25,000 nt of DNA from Theodoxus fluviatilis (GCA_034096865.1 JAWQFJ010001293.1:1-25000); one strand, 5' to 3'; counted from the first letter of the stretch, positions 9,302 through 19,144 are shown. Translations and numbers: made by a program. The notes: a model not told the origin generated them from the sequence alone.

Positions 9302-9337
9302 TACACACACACACACACAAACACCCCCACACACACA

Positions 9338-9372
<35 letters not shown>
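9007..9372. repeat. Compound microsatellite with inverted symmetry
   Basis: Order on the + strand: (GT)n 9008-9030, a G run of about 24 to 9053, (GA)n about 9094-9158, (GGGA)n to 9194, a 40-bp unique centre, (TC)n about 9239-9293, then (AC)n to about 9370. The left half (GT, GA) is complementary in reverse order to the right half (TC, AC), so the whole block could fold into a long hairpin. Long Ser/Leu or Arg/Glu reading frames here are artefacts. A short (AC)n also lies at about 9531-9552. Confidence 0.95.
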
Positions 9373-9375
<3 letters not shown>

Positions 9376-9552
9376 TCACTCATTAGACAAAATCTCATCC
9401 AGGACTTCACTTTCTAACTAGGAGAATGTGTGGCCGAGCTTGGCGATGCTTTCAGTAAGCAGTGGATGCCATGCATCAAGGCTGACGGCTGGGCAATGCG
9501 CCAAGTGAGGGAAAGGACAGCCCCCACATCACACACACACACACACACACAC

Positions 9553-10215
9553 TGATTCCCAGTGATGGATGGCCTGTCCCACTGTCACCCTTCGTGCATG
9601 ATAGTAGGAGGAGGACTGGGGGAACGAATGTGGAGGCATGGGGAACACAAAGTTGATTTTCTCTGTCATCAATATTTGAATTTCATATTGGTACAGTTTG
9701 TATAATGTGACCTGTCCAAGCTCTGAGGAGTAAATAGTACGGATGTCTTTTCTATCTTACTGGTATTTAATATGGAGTGTGAATTGTCTTGCTTAATTTA
9801 TTAAAGAAAGGATTTTGGAATCACTTGCTGCTAGTTTGCAAATATGAAATCTTTACTTTTCTACCAAAATTTCTAAGCAGAGAGTTATCAAAAAGATTAA
9901 TTACAACTATTTTTGGGCACACAAACTTAAGGAATTCCTATTACATTTCTTTTCACACTATAACTATTAATTAACGAAGCTACAACACTTGAAGCAATAA
10001 ACAACACTAACATAGTGCGGCATTTCTTCAAACCTACAAACATTGACACGTTCCTTTCTTTAGAATGACACAATTACTTGTCTTTTTAAAAATTCCCATT
10101 AATCTGATGAAAATACGCATCTTTATGAGGATAGTTCAAAGTGGGAAAACTGCTAATTTCAAGATTAAAGAGACATGAACAATACAAGCCATCATTCATG
10201 GTCACTTCCATGGTC
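9553..10215 (-). other. Intron 4 sequence with no recognised feature
   Basis: Mostly AT-rich unique sequence. One 61-codon reading frame at 9789-9974 (+) has no splice or composition support. Confidence 0.5.
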
Positions 10216-10227
10216 CCATAACGCCTT

Positions 10228-10610
10228 ACCAGCATGACATAACATTGACGACACACCTTGTGAGAGGATGGAAGCATGACATAACATTGACGACACACCT
10301 TGTGAGAGGATGGAAGCATGACATAACATTGACGACACCTTGTGAGAGGATGACATAACATTGACGACACACCTTGTGAGAGGATGGAAGCATGACATAA
10401 CATTGACGACACCTTGTGAGAGGATGACATAACATTGACGACACCTTGTGAGAGGATGGAAGCATGACATAACATTGACGACACCTTGTGAGAGGATGAC
10501 ATAACATTGACGACACACCTTGTGAGAGGATGGAAGCATGACATAACATTGATGACACCTTGTGAGAGGATGACATAACATTGACGACACCTTGTGAGAG
10601 GATGGAAGCA
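10228..10610. repeat. Minisatellite with alternating 44-bp and shorter units
   Basis: The core GACATAACATTGACGACACC followed by TTGTGAGAGGAT recurs about ten times. Longer units carry an extra AC in GACACACC and a GGAAGCAT spacer; shorter units go straight from AGGAT to GACAT. The array starts about 40 bp behind the donor of the exon-like ORF at 10763-10651. All three minus frames stay open over part of it, but the Cys/His/Ser-rich products are simple translations of the repeat. Confidence 0.93.
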
Positions 10611-10650
10611 AAAGGCAGTGCAGACATTCAATCCTCTACTCCGCACTTAC

Positions 10651-10763
10651 GGGTGGTTGACTGAAATCCACTCCCCCACATCCCTCATCTTCTGCTGGGC
10701 ATCCTCTGCAGCCCGCGGACTGTAGACACTGCCAGACTCCTTGATGATGGAATGCTTTAGCAT
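10651..10763 (-). CDS. Exon-like ORF inside intron 4 with strong GTAAGT donor, unrecognised
   Basis: From ATG 10763-10761 the frame gives 37 codons, starting MLKHSIIKESGSVYSPRAAE and ending with WISVNH, plus two bases, and meets a consensus donor CC|GTAAGT at 10650. Codon use looks exon-like, and the block is GC-richer than its surroundings. The phase (2) would fit neurabin exon 5, which needs one base, so an alternative first exon is possible; such a product would lack half of the PDZ domain. An acceptor CTGTAAG at about 10781 would allow an internal exon, but an in-frame TAA lies there and the phase would not fit exon 4. A YY1-type motif AGATGGCGGC lies at 10787-10796. I do not recognise the protein; it may belong to a nested gene. 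Confidence 0.4.
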
Positions 10764-10799
10764 CTTGGAGTTTCCGGGCCCTTACAGATGGCGGCAGTC

Positions 10800-11935
10800 T
10801 CTACACATTTGCCAACAGCTCGTCCACCTGTGTTGCCTCAGACTATCACCCCTCCATGAAGTGTGAACCAGACTGCCATATTTGTTGACACTTCATCATT
10901 TCTGTTCTTCAACTTCTAATAACACAGAGCCAAAAGTGAAGTAGGCAGCATTTTTTCCCACGAACTATTTCACAGCCAGGTACAATTCAGATTTCGCCCT
11001 GTGCAAACCCTGAGGATGCCAGCCACTCCACTTCAATGTTTGAAAGCGACACACAAAAAGGTTTGGCCTTTTTTCCCTATGATAATTGTGTTTGCTGTGG
11101 GTAAAGAGGCGTGCTGCCAGTAACAAAGGCCCTGTCTGGGATCGTGCAAACAGCAGAGGCTTCGACATGCACCACAACTGTTGATTCTAACAAAGCCAGC
11201 AGCTGGAGGGCTAAGGTGCAAGGCATCCCTGTCCCCTTCCCATACATAGTCAGTTCATCACCGCCACTTGAAACAGTAGGTCTCCGAGAACAAAAACAGG
11301 CCCAGCATTTCACCAGCTGTGAGATGAACCAACTTTCTCACTTCACGGAGTTTCAAGCTAAATAAATAATGGATGTAGATTTATCCATCCCACCAGATGC
11401 AGGACCATTCATCCAGAGGCTCACTCTAGATTTCCACAGCTTGCTCTGAACTACAATGCACACTCCGATTGCTGATGGATGCACGAGTTGTTGGAAGGGA
11501 TGCACGCATGCATATTTCTCTGCAATAACAGGTGAGTACCTCCCTCTTTTTCTCTCGCCTTGACGTGCCAGGGATTGAACTCTGCTGAACACCTTAATCC
11601 GATTCAAGCAGCCTGCTCCTCTAGCTTCTCACTGCTGCATTTCTCAGTGCTGGCGGGGGAGGCAGACGAACTGATGAGGTTTCCAGGAAGCTAATGTTGC
11701 CCTGAGGCTTTCACAATCACCAATCACTGGCTTGCTCTCCTCTCCCTCCCCTATACCTCAAGGGAAGCCTGACCGGAACACGCTCACATGCTACCCTGCC
11801 ACTGATATCCTGTCTGATTCACACCTACTAGGCGTAGAGGGAAGAAAAAATTCCCACCAGTGAGGATGAATTTCTCACGAGCATGACCAGCACAACACCT
11901 GTAGAGCAGCAATAAAGTCTGACTGTTGTTACCCA
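10800..11935 (-). other. Intron 4 sequence with no recognised feature
   Basis: Unique sequence of mixed composition. Several overlapping 60-85 codon frames on both strands show no family resemblance and no convincing splice sites. Confidence 0.45.
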
Positions 11936-11940
11936 GCAGT

Positions 11941-11985
11941 GCTGCTCTCTGACACGCTGCTCTCTGACACGCTGCTCTCTGACAC
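11941..11985. repeat. 15-bp tandem repeat, three copies
   Basis: CTGCTCTCTGACACG is repeated three times in direct succession. The following sequence to 12610 holds a pair of CATCCAGCC repeats near 12059 and 12091 but nothing else recognised. Confidence 0.9.
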
Positions 11986-12617
11986 GGCCCATCATTCCTC
12001 AGGCTTCAATCGGTACACTTAGAGGAGAGCAGCAGATGAGCTTTGTGCAGACAACGTCATCCAGCCTCTAACAAGCAGACAACAAGTCATCCAGCCAAGA
12101 GTAGGGACTCAGACTCACTATCAGTGACATTCATCCAGTGATCAGTCAACCAGTGAAGTGTGCATCTAATCACAGATTTAGATGTGATGCTTCTGTCTGT
12201 CATGAGGTTGTTGACTAGACCCACTGCTCTATATTGGCCCCGATGACTCGGAGTTGCAGGTGATAGACAAACCATCTCTGAATAGCAGGGAATGATGCTG
12301 CAAACATGGGATGAATTGTCATAAATTCTCAACACAATAATCACCGCTTCTTACTCATCATCACCACTCGGTGCAACTGTTGCATTAAAAAAAAATTACA
12401 TCGGTGACAAAGTAAACATACAAATGATCTATATCAGAGGTTTATGTTTGGAAACTACATCAGCAATAGAACACATGCAAATGTCTGTTGCAAATACAGA
12501 AGACTTAGACTCAATACAGCTACTTTCATTTCAACCACACTCCAAGCCGACAGCCCTGGGAAACCAATGATTTTGCGAGGTAGATGCAGAGCCACTGCAG
12601 AGCAACATCAACATGAT

Positions 12618-14035
12618 GGAAGAAGGCAGACAAATTTGAAATGGAAGGCAGACAAATTTGAAATGGAAGGCAGACAAATTTGAAATGGAAGGCAGACAAA
12701 TTTGAAATGGAAGGCAGACACATTTGAAATGGAAGCAAATGGAAGGCAGACAAATTTGAAATGGAAGCAAATGGAAGGCAGACAAATTTGAAATGGAAGG
12801 CAGACAAATTTGAAATGGAAGGCAGACAAATTTGAAATGGAAGGCAGACAAATTTGAAATGGAAGGCAGGCAAATTTGAAATGGAAGGCAGACAAATTTG
12901 AAATGGAAGGCAAACAAATTTGAAAAGGAAGGCAGACAAATTTGAAATGGAAGGCAGACAAATTTGAAATGGAAGGCAGACAAATTTGAAATGGAAGGCA
13001 GACAAATTTGAAATGGAAGGCAGACAAATTTGAAATGGAAGGCAGACAAATTTGAAATGGAAGGCAGACAAATTTGAAATGGAAGGCAGACAAATTTGAA
13101 ATGGAAGGCAGACACATTTGAAATGGAAGGCAGACAAATTTGAAATGGAAGGCAGACAAATTTGAAATGGAAGGCAGACAAATTTGAAATGGAAGGCAGA
13201 CACATTTGAAATGGAAGGCAGACAAATTTGAAATGGAAGACAGACAAATTTGAAATGGAAGGCAGACGAATTTGAAATGGAAGGCAGACAAATTAGAAAT
13301 GGAAGGCAGACAAATTAGAAATGGAAGGCAGACAAATTTGAAATGGAAGGCAGACACATTTGAAATGGAAGGCAGACACATTTGAAATGGAAGGCAGACA
13401 AATTTGAAATGGAAGGCAGACACATTTGAAATGGAAGACAGACAAATTTGAAGTGGAAGGCAGACACATTTGAAATGGAAGACAGACAAATTTGAAGTGG
13501 AAGGCAGACACATTTGAAATGGAAGGCAGACAAATTTGAAATGGAAGGCAGACACATTTGAAATGGAAGGCAGACACATTTGAAATGGAAGGCAGACAAA
13601 TTTGAAATGGAAGGCAGACACATTTGAAATGGAAGACAGACAAATTTGAAGTGGAAGGCAGACACATTTGAAATGGAAGGCAGACAAATTTGAAATGGAA
13701 GGCAGACACATTTGAAATGGAAGGCAGACACATTTGAAATGGAAGGCAGACAAATTTGAAATGGAAGGCAGATACATTTGAAATGGAAGACAGACAAATT
13801 TGAAGTGGAAGGCAGACACACTTGAAATGGAAGACAGACAAATTTGAAGTGGAAGGCAGACACATTTGAAATGGAAGGCAGACAAATTTGAAATGGAAGG
13901 CAGACAAATTTGAAATGGAAGGCAGACAAACTTGAAATGGAAGGCAGACAAATTTGAAATGGAAGGCAGACAAATTTGAAATGGAAGGCAGACAAATTTG
14001 AAATGGAAGGCAGACACATTTGAAATGGAAGGCAA
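12618..14035. repeat. 22-bp minisatellite, about 64 copies with higher-order structure
   Basis: The unit is GGCAGACAAATTTGAAATGG plus AA. Three main variants exist: A (ACAAATTTG), C (ACACATTTG) and D (GACAGACAAATTTGAAGTGG). The low-coordinate half is almost all A; the half from about 13330 shows a repeating order C-A-C-C-A-C-D, a 154-bp higher-order repeat seen at least twice in full. Because 22 is not a multiple of three and the unit lacks stops on the minus strand, all three minus frames are open for most of 1.4 kb. They give a Phe/Cys/Leu/Pro/Ser-rich 22-residue repeat, including one 495-codon frame (14095-12608). I regard this as intronic and non-coding. Confidence 0.95.
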
Positions 14036-14643
14036 ACTGGGAGTGAAGAAGACCTGTAGCTTGAGCAATACTTCTGTCCTCAAATAGCGAGGCATGGCTA
14101 GTCAGTCACGTGACACCAATATAAAAAGTGATGCGTGTACCGATTAAAGAATACTGAAAGAAAACGTTAATTCATTATTTGTCTAATCTACTTTCATTTC
14201 AACTTCATCTGTACATCAGTGGCCACACAATGTTAATTCTGATACAGGGAGAGACCAAAAGATACTAAGGACAGACAACTGAATGTGGGAGAAGGCTGAC
14301 ACTGTACCCGAGAGCAGAGATCATTTTTCAACTCGATCCAAAGTGTTTTGACATGATGAAATTTATATCTGTACATGTCAGGACACGCCCAAATAGTTGT
14401 AAACCTGTCAGCACATTAACTTATGGGGGGAAAAAAGAATGAAAAATGGATACGAGTTCTCTTATCAAAAATGTTTCAGCTACAGATGAAACATAAGTGT
14501 TCATCACACAACAACAACAACAACAACTACTACTACTTTTCAACAGTAAGCATCAGCATTTATTCATCACTAATGGTGGCACATGAGAGAAACAAAATCA
14601 TAATTTCCCCTTCTTATCTTTTCATCTACAAGAGCAGTCTCAC
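14036..14643 (-). other. Intron 4 proximal part with short (ACA)n(CTA)n tract
   Basis: Between the 22-bp array and exon 4 the only repeat is (ACA)n followed by (CTA)n at 14507-14537. A CACGTG next to CCAATATAAAA at 14107-14125 was noted but has no gene after it. Confidence 0.5.
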
Positions 14644-14764
14644 CTTCCATCAATGGCAGCAGCCCCGCCATCCGTGAGAGTCTTGATGAAGATGCCCAGC
14701 TTCTCCAGGCCAGCATCCGCACCCACCCCCATGCCGATGATGCTCAGGCCCAGGCCCGAGGTGC
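14644..14764 (-). CDS. PPP1R9-like: Neurabin/spinophilin-like, exon 4 (first part of PDZ domain)
   Basis: The exon is 121 bp with acceptor ACTTACAG|GC and donor AG|GTGAGA. Together with the last base of exon 3 it encodes [20 protein letters not shown], followed by [21 protein letters not shown]. This is almost identical to the neurabin/spinophilin PDZ start [36 protein letters not shown]. It includes the GLGLSI carboxylate-binding loop and the first strands of the domain that binds C-terminal peptide ligands. Phases are 1/2 on entry and 2/1 on exit, matching exons 3 and 5. This is the strongest single piece of evidence for the gene's identity. Confidence 0.97.
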
Positions 14765-15165
14765 CTGTAAGTGTGGAATGGAGGACACGCTGCATTAGCG
14801 AGTCATGGCCAACAGCAGATGGCAATATTGTCTTGCTCCTCAGAGAGAGGCGGGTACTGATGAACTGCTCCAGCATGGATAAATTGCATGCCTTTGAGGA
14901 TCGGTGGCTGAATAATGAAGTGTAGAAACAAATTTGTGGGAGGCACTTTTTGGAGAGAAAAAAGGAATTAATCATGAATGGCTGTCTGCTTAAAATGAAC
15001 ATTTTTGTGTAATTGTGTTGCATTAAAAAGAGTTTATGAAGCCAAAAACAGTTTATGATAAGGAGCTAAACATGCATCCAATGTTATTAAACAGTTTGGG
15101 TAAAAGCTTGTTTGCAAGCAAACAGCACTGGCACTGTTACACCACGTCACATTTGTTCCTTCCTG
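14765..15165 (-). other. Intron 3, no recognised feature
   Basis: Unique AT-rich intronic sequence between exon 4 and the inverted repeat. Nothing else seen. Confidence 0.5.
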
Positions 15166-15170
15166 TGATG

Positions 15171-15397
15171 TAACTCCCTGTGGAGCCTTTCTCCACCTTT
15201 GATGGTATTCCTGCTTTGTCCTTCTCCACCCATCCTAGGCTATGTTTCATGGCTCAACTCTTAAGTCCCTATAATGTAGATGGACAGTTTAAATGCCTGT
15301 CTTGCAGAGAAGCTATGAAAAGTAACCTAAGATGGGTGGAGAAGAGTGGAACAGGAATACCGGTCAAGGGTGGAGAAAGGTGCTACAGGGACTTGAG
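15171..15397. repeat. Imperfect inverted repeat, arms of about 90 bp, hairpin-forming
   Basis: The left arm (about 15171-15260) contains CCTTTCTCCACCTTTGATGG then TATTCCTG and CTTCTCCACCCATCCTAGG. The right arm (about 15306-15397) contains the complements CCTAAGATGGGTGGAGAAG, CAGGAATACC and AAGGGTGGAGAAAGG in reverse order. By eye the arms match at about three quarters of positions, with a loop of about 45 bases. It could be an old foldback/MITE element or the source of a structured RNA within the intron. Confidence 0.75.
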
Positions 15398-15656
15398 GAA
15401 TCAGTCTTGAGGTGAGATGGAAAACCACTGGACCCACAGACTGTCAAATCCAGCAGTGCTCCCTTCCTTTATCTCTTGGCATTTTGAAGATGTGGTAAAT
15501 GGAATAATACACGACAAGACAGCAAGGGACAAAATTTGACCAGGACACATATGTTCCACAAAGACAGTGACACAAACAGTATATTTCTCAAAATCTTCAT
15601 CCCCTACACTGTGGTCCATTTTTTAGGTAAATGTAGTAGTAGTCACCTCACCTATA

Positions 15657-15657
15657 A

Positions 15658-15688
<31 letters not shown>

Positions 15689-15701
15689 GATAGATAGGTA
15701 G

Positions 15702-15779
<78 letters not shown>
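15657..15779. repeat. (CA)n(GATA)n(GA)n compound microsatellite
   Basis: (CA)n at 15658-15683, then GATA/GGTA tetranucleotides to about 15720, then (GA)n to 15777. It begins 57 bp inside intron 3 from the exon 3 donor. Confidence 0.95.
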
Positions 15780-15780
<1 letters not shown>

Positions 15781-15836
15781 CCAGACAGAGGGACATCAAA
15801 CAAGGAAATGCCATGAATGAAGCAGACAACACCCAC

Positions 15837-15969
15837 CCTTCTGAAGGTCCACTTCAAATATCTCCATCCTCTCCACCCGCTTTTCCAGTTCATATTCTGC
15901 AGAGGCAGCCACTGGATCTATATCCTCGTTACGTCTGTCGTACTCTGTCTCCGAATACGTAGTGAACAC
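15837..15969 (-). CDS. PPP1R9-like: Neurabin/spinophilin-like, exon 3 (linker between PP1 motif and PDZ)
   Basis: The exon is 133 bp: 44 codons plus one base. Acceptor CTCTTCCCCAG|GTG; donor G|GTGGGT. The product [20 protein letters not shown] continues [24 protein letters not shown]. It matches the family block [41 protein letters not shown], which follows the PP1-docking motif and leads straight into the PDZ domain. In vertebrate spinophilin this region packs along the PP1 surface and blocks a substrate groove. Phase 0 on entry and 1 on exit agree with exons 2 and 4. Confidence 0.96.
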
Positions 15970-16055
15970 CTGGGGAAGAGAAAGTCACACCGTTCTTCCC
16001 TCATGAAGAAAGAATCTGTCACTTTAAATGACAACAAGAAGGGCAAAGCCCATAC

Positions 16056-16893
16056 GACTCACATGCTTGACCTTGACCTTTATATGACCTTGACCTTCAG
16101 GTGACCTTCAAGGTCAAGGTCAAACAACTAAACCTACCAATGACATCATACACGAAGAAATGCTTTACACATTTTCCCTACCAAAATACATGTGACCTTG
16201 ACCCAAGGTCAAGGTCATCCAAGGTCATGCAACACAAAGCTGTTAATTCAAGACATAGGAAGCACAATGGTGCTTATTGGCACTTTCTACCATGAGATAT
16301 AGTCACTTTTAGTGGTTCACTACCCCATTTTGGTCACATTTCATAAGGGTCAAAGTGACCTTGACCTTGATGATATGTGACCAAATGTGTCTCATGATGA
16401 AAGTATAACATGTGCCCCACATAATTATTAAGTTTGAAACAGTTATCTTCCATAGTTCAGGGTCAAGGTCACTTCAAAATATGTATACAATCCAACTTTG
16501 AAGAGCTACTGTGACCTTGACCTTGAAGCAAGGTCAACCAAACTGGTATCAAAAGATAGGGCTTGCTTTGACCTATATACCACTTGTAGCTAAGGTCGCC
16601 ATTCTCAATAACCTGGGAGAAAATTGGGAAAATGTGAAAAATGACTGTTTTTGAGACCACATTTAGGGCTCCTGTGACCTTGACCTTGAAGCAAGGTCAA
16701 GTCACTATGTATATTTTTTGAGGCCTTGTCATCATACACCATCATGCCACATTTGGTGTTGATAGACTTAATAGTCTCCGAGAAAAATCCAACGTTTAAG
16801 TTTTTTACGGACGCCCGCCCGGACGGACGGACGGACGGACGGACGGACGACACGGCTCAGTACATAGACTCACTTTTGCTTCGCATGTGAGTC
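16056..16893. mobile_element. Interspersed element rich in TCAAGGTCA, ending in inverted repeats
   Basis: The 838-bp block starts GACTCACATGC and ends with the exact reverse complement GCATGTGAGTC. Inside are many TGACCTTGACC or AAGGTCAAGGTCA motifs in both orientations (about 16067, 16090, 16192, 16358, 16461, 16511, 16676) and a (GGAC)n tract at about 16813-16848. The end also forms a local hairpin (GACTCAC...GTGAGTC, 16867-16893). I see no target duplication and no coding capacity. Such elements appear to be widespread in mollusc genomes, from memory only; superfamily unknown. Confidence 0.6.
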
Positions 16894-16944
16894 AAAAATT
16901 GTCAAATGTGCTCATCAATTACTTCTTCACATAAAACATGAATA

Positions 16945-16995
16945 CATGTGTGTGTCTGAGCATGTGTGTGTGTGAATGTGTGTATGTGTGTGTAT

Positions 16996-17034
<39 letters not shown>

Positions 17035-17135
17035 CGTGTGTACGAGAGTGTGTGTGTGTGTGTATATGTGTGTGCACAAGTGTCAGGGTGCATGCAAGCA
17101 GCTGTGTGGGTGCATGTGTATGTTTATGTGTTTGT
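16945..17135. repeat. (TG)n microsatellite
   Basis: Interrupted (GT)n with TATG and CGAG variants; the purest tract is about 16998-17031. The sense strand of the gene is (CA)n. Confidence 0.93.
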
Positions 17136-17417
17136 TTCGAGGCTGGATGCAGACTGGAGAAATAATCTATTATTAGACTTTCATGCACCACAGTGATTCT
17201 TCTTTCATAATGAATGATTCTCTGACAGAGAAAAGAACTATGCCCGTCAATCATGGTGGAACTTACACCTTGTTAGTGCATAATGGTAAGACTTCTATAC
17301 TGACCATACAATGCAAGAGCTACGAAGTTACAAAGACTTGGTGTTTACGTCCACTGCACACCTGTCTGTAGACCCCTGTGACTTCAGGGTAAAAAATGAC
17401 CAACCTGTCTCCATACA

Positions 17418-17520
17418 TGATCACAAATCACTGCTCATGCATTATTTCTCTGTGTTTGCATATTCACTAATCACTGCTCATGCATTATTTCTGTGTGTGC
17501 ATGTTCACAAATCACTGCTG
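17418..17520. repeat. About 42-bp direct repeat, 2.5 copies
   Basis: TCACAAATCACTGCTCATGC then ATTATTTCTSTGTGTTTGCAT recurs at about 17420, 17464 and (partial) 17504. The remainder of 17136-17728 shows nothing recognised. Confidence 0.8.
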
Positions 17521-17729
17521 AAATCTTCGTCCATCTTCACATAGGAATCAAGCAAAGCAGTTTTGGGAATGCTAACTCGTGGCTATCAGTATCAAGAGCT
17601 GCACTGAGCACACTACACAGACCATAGCCATGTGGAGGCTGGGAGTTTTCCCCATCATGCCTGACCAACACCTGGGAAGTCTGTCCACTGGACTATACAA
17701 TACAGGTGGGTTTACATCTGCTATCAAGG

Positions 17730-17937
17730 TATCATCGTTGTTGTCCTCATCATCATAGTAATCATCTTCATACCCATTATCATCATAATTGTAGTCACCT
17801 TTATATCAGCTGTCATCGTCATTGTTGTCATTCTCATATGTATTGTCATCATCATCAACCTCAACATTGTAGTTATCTTCATTTTCATTGTCATCATCAT
17901 CATCGTAGTCATCTTCATTATCATTGTCGTCATCATG
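17730..17937. repeat. Imperfect (ATC)n/(TCAT)n tract
   Basis: ATCATC, ATTGTC and CATTATC triplets repeat irregularly. The tract ends about 28 bp inside intron 2 from the exon 2 donor. His-rich and Met-rich frames over it are artefacts. Confidence 0.9.
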
Positions 17938-17965
17938 GACATCATGATCCTCGCTGGCCTCTCAC

Positions 17966-18111
17966 CTTGATGGGTTCCTTGCAGAAGGTCACTCTGGAGG
18001 GCTTCTTGAACTCGAAATCACACTCGTCGCTGTCATCTGAGCTGGACAGGCCGGACACCTCCAGGAACCTCACCTCCCCGTTGGCGTCCTCCTCACACAC
18101 ACCATCAACGG
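17966..18111 (-). CDS. PPP1R9-like: Neurabin/spinophilin-like, exon 2 (PP1-docking RVTF motif)
   Basis: The exon is 146 bp: two bases to finish a Pro codon, then 48 codons ending FKKPSRVTFCKEPIK. RVTF at about 17984-17995 fits the RVxF motif that docks protein phosphatase 1; vertebrate homologues have KIHF/KIKF followed by (S/C)xxPIKVF, and here KEPIK joins VF of exon 3. A Ser/Asp acidic segment (about 18000-18055) precedes it, as in the family. Acceptor CCATGGCAG|CC, with no other AG for over 40 bases upstream; donor AAG|GTGAGA. Phase 1 on entry matches exon 1. The acceptor overlaps an in-frame ATG (18118-18116) in GCCATGG context, so translation could also begin here on an alternative transcript; a stop lies 14 codons upstream of it. 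Confidence 0.92.
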
Positions 18112-18119
18112 CTGCCATG

Positions 18120-18778
18120 GCAACATACAGGTGTGCCAGGTGTGCAACATTTGTCAGTCACAAGGTCAGAGCAACCAACAAATTGACACTTTGTTACAAG
18201 ATATGATAATCTTTGCTAGAGTTCCACAGATCATGTCAAAACTAGCCATCATGATTTTTTTTGTCATTAAAATTTTTAAAATAATGGATGAGAATGAAAA
18301 CCAAACAAATTGTAGTCAAGCTTAAGATTTTCTTAAGGAATCATAGTTGATGTAAAATACCTTCAATCTATCCAATCCTACCAGCCAAAAGAAAGTGTTC
18401 TACAAAAATGTCTGAATGCTACATGATGTCCTTTATTTCGCTGTTTGAATACTAAGCATGCTACATTTTTGGTGATCTAGTCAAGCTCCAAAAGCTTTTC
18501 ATATGCTGCAATCATGGCCTAAATGAAAGTGGCAGTGTTTACAAAAGCAGATGATCAAGGCTGGAGATATATTCCCCACTTCTGAGTGAAATGATAAAAC
18601 AGGGGACACTAAACAGTCTCTGAGGCCAGGAAGATGACAACTAGAAAAAGCAAAAGCAAAAAGCAAGTTAGAGGAATGAAACGGAGGCAGAAGAGAAGCA
18701 GCAACATGTAATACAAATACATCTTTCTCAGTACATCCAAAGAGGAAAGTGAGGAAGTTGGTTCACACTCCTGAGCTC
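18120..18778 (-). other. Intron 1 sequence with no recognised feature
   Basis: Unique AT-rich intron sequence. Nothing recognisable on either strand. Confidence 0.5.
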
Positions 18779-18779
18779 C

Positions 18780-19144
18780 ATAAAAGGCAAATATTTAAAG
18801 GTTCTCTTTTTTATATTGCAACTTTTTCACCCATTGATGGATACTCAAACTGCACACATTTACCCCCTGGCCATCGGGTTACCTCTTTGTGTCACTTCAA
18901 CACTGTCTCAACTCCCTGGGGAGCATGCAACCAGGCTGTGGATGAATGCGGCAAAGTTACCTCTCACAATCTTCCAACTCGGCCCTCACAGGTACCCGTT
19001 TTACTCCTGGGTGGGGAGAGGCAATGTAAATAAAGTACCCTACTCAAGGATGTAACTCTAGAATCCCCTCAGCTTTGAACGCCGCGCCCGCTAGCCGCAA
19101 GCGATCGCAGGTCAAGCACGCTGACAACTCGGCCATAGAGCCCC
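18780..19144 (-). mobile_element. tRNA-derived SINE
   Basis: On the minus strand the block starts GGGGCTCTATGGCCGAGTTG. TGGCCGAGTTGTC (19135-19123) fits an RNA polymerase III A box of the Ser/Leu tRNA type, and GCGTTCAAAGCTG (19082-19070) is a degenerate B box; the wide spacing suits a long-variable-arm tRNA. The body holds CTCCCCAGGGAG and CCAGGGGGTAAA, and the tail ends near AAAGAGAACCTTTAAAT. The body and tail resemble the block at 22736-22962, so this is a dispersed family. No clear target duplication was found. Confidence 0.65.

Noticed and set aside
10651..10780. The intron 4 ORF as an internal exon between PDZ exons 4 and 5
   Set aside because: Exons 4 and 5 already join in phase with a complete PDZ sequence; inserting this block breaks the frame and the domain.
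12526..14095. 495-codon minus-strand frame with a 22-residue repeat
   Set aside because: All three frames are equally open because the 22-bp unit has no stop on this strand; it lies inside the neurabin intron and has no splice or start support.
14100..14130. CACGTG, CCAAT and TATAAAA in a row, promoter-like on the + strand
   Set aside because: CCAAT and TATA overlap almost completely, which is not promoter spacing, and no gene follows.
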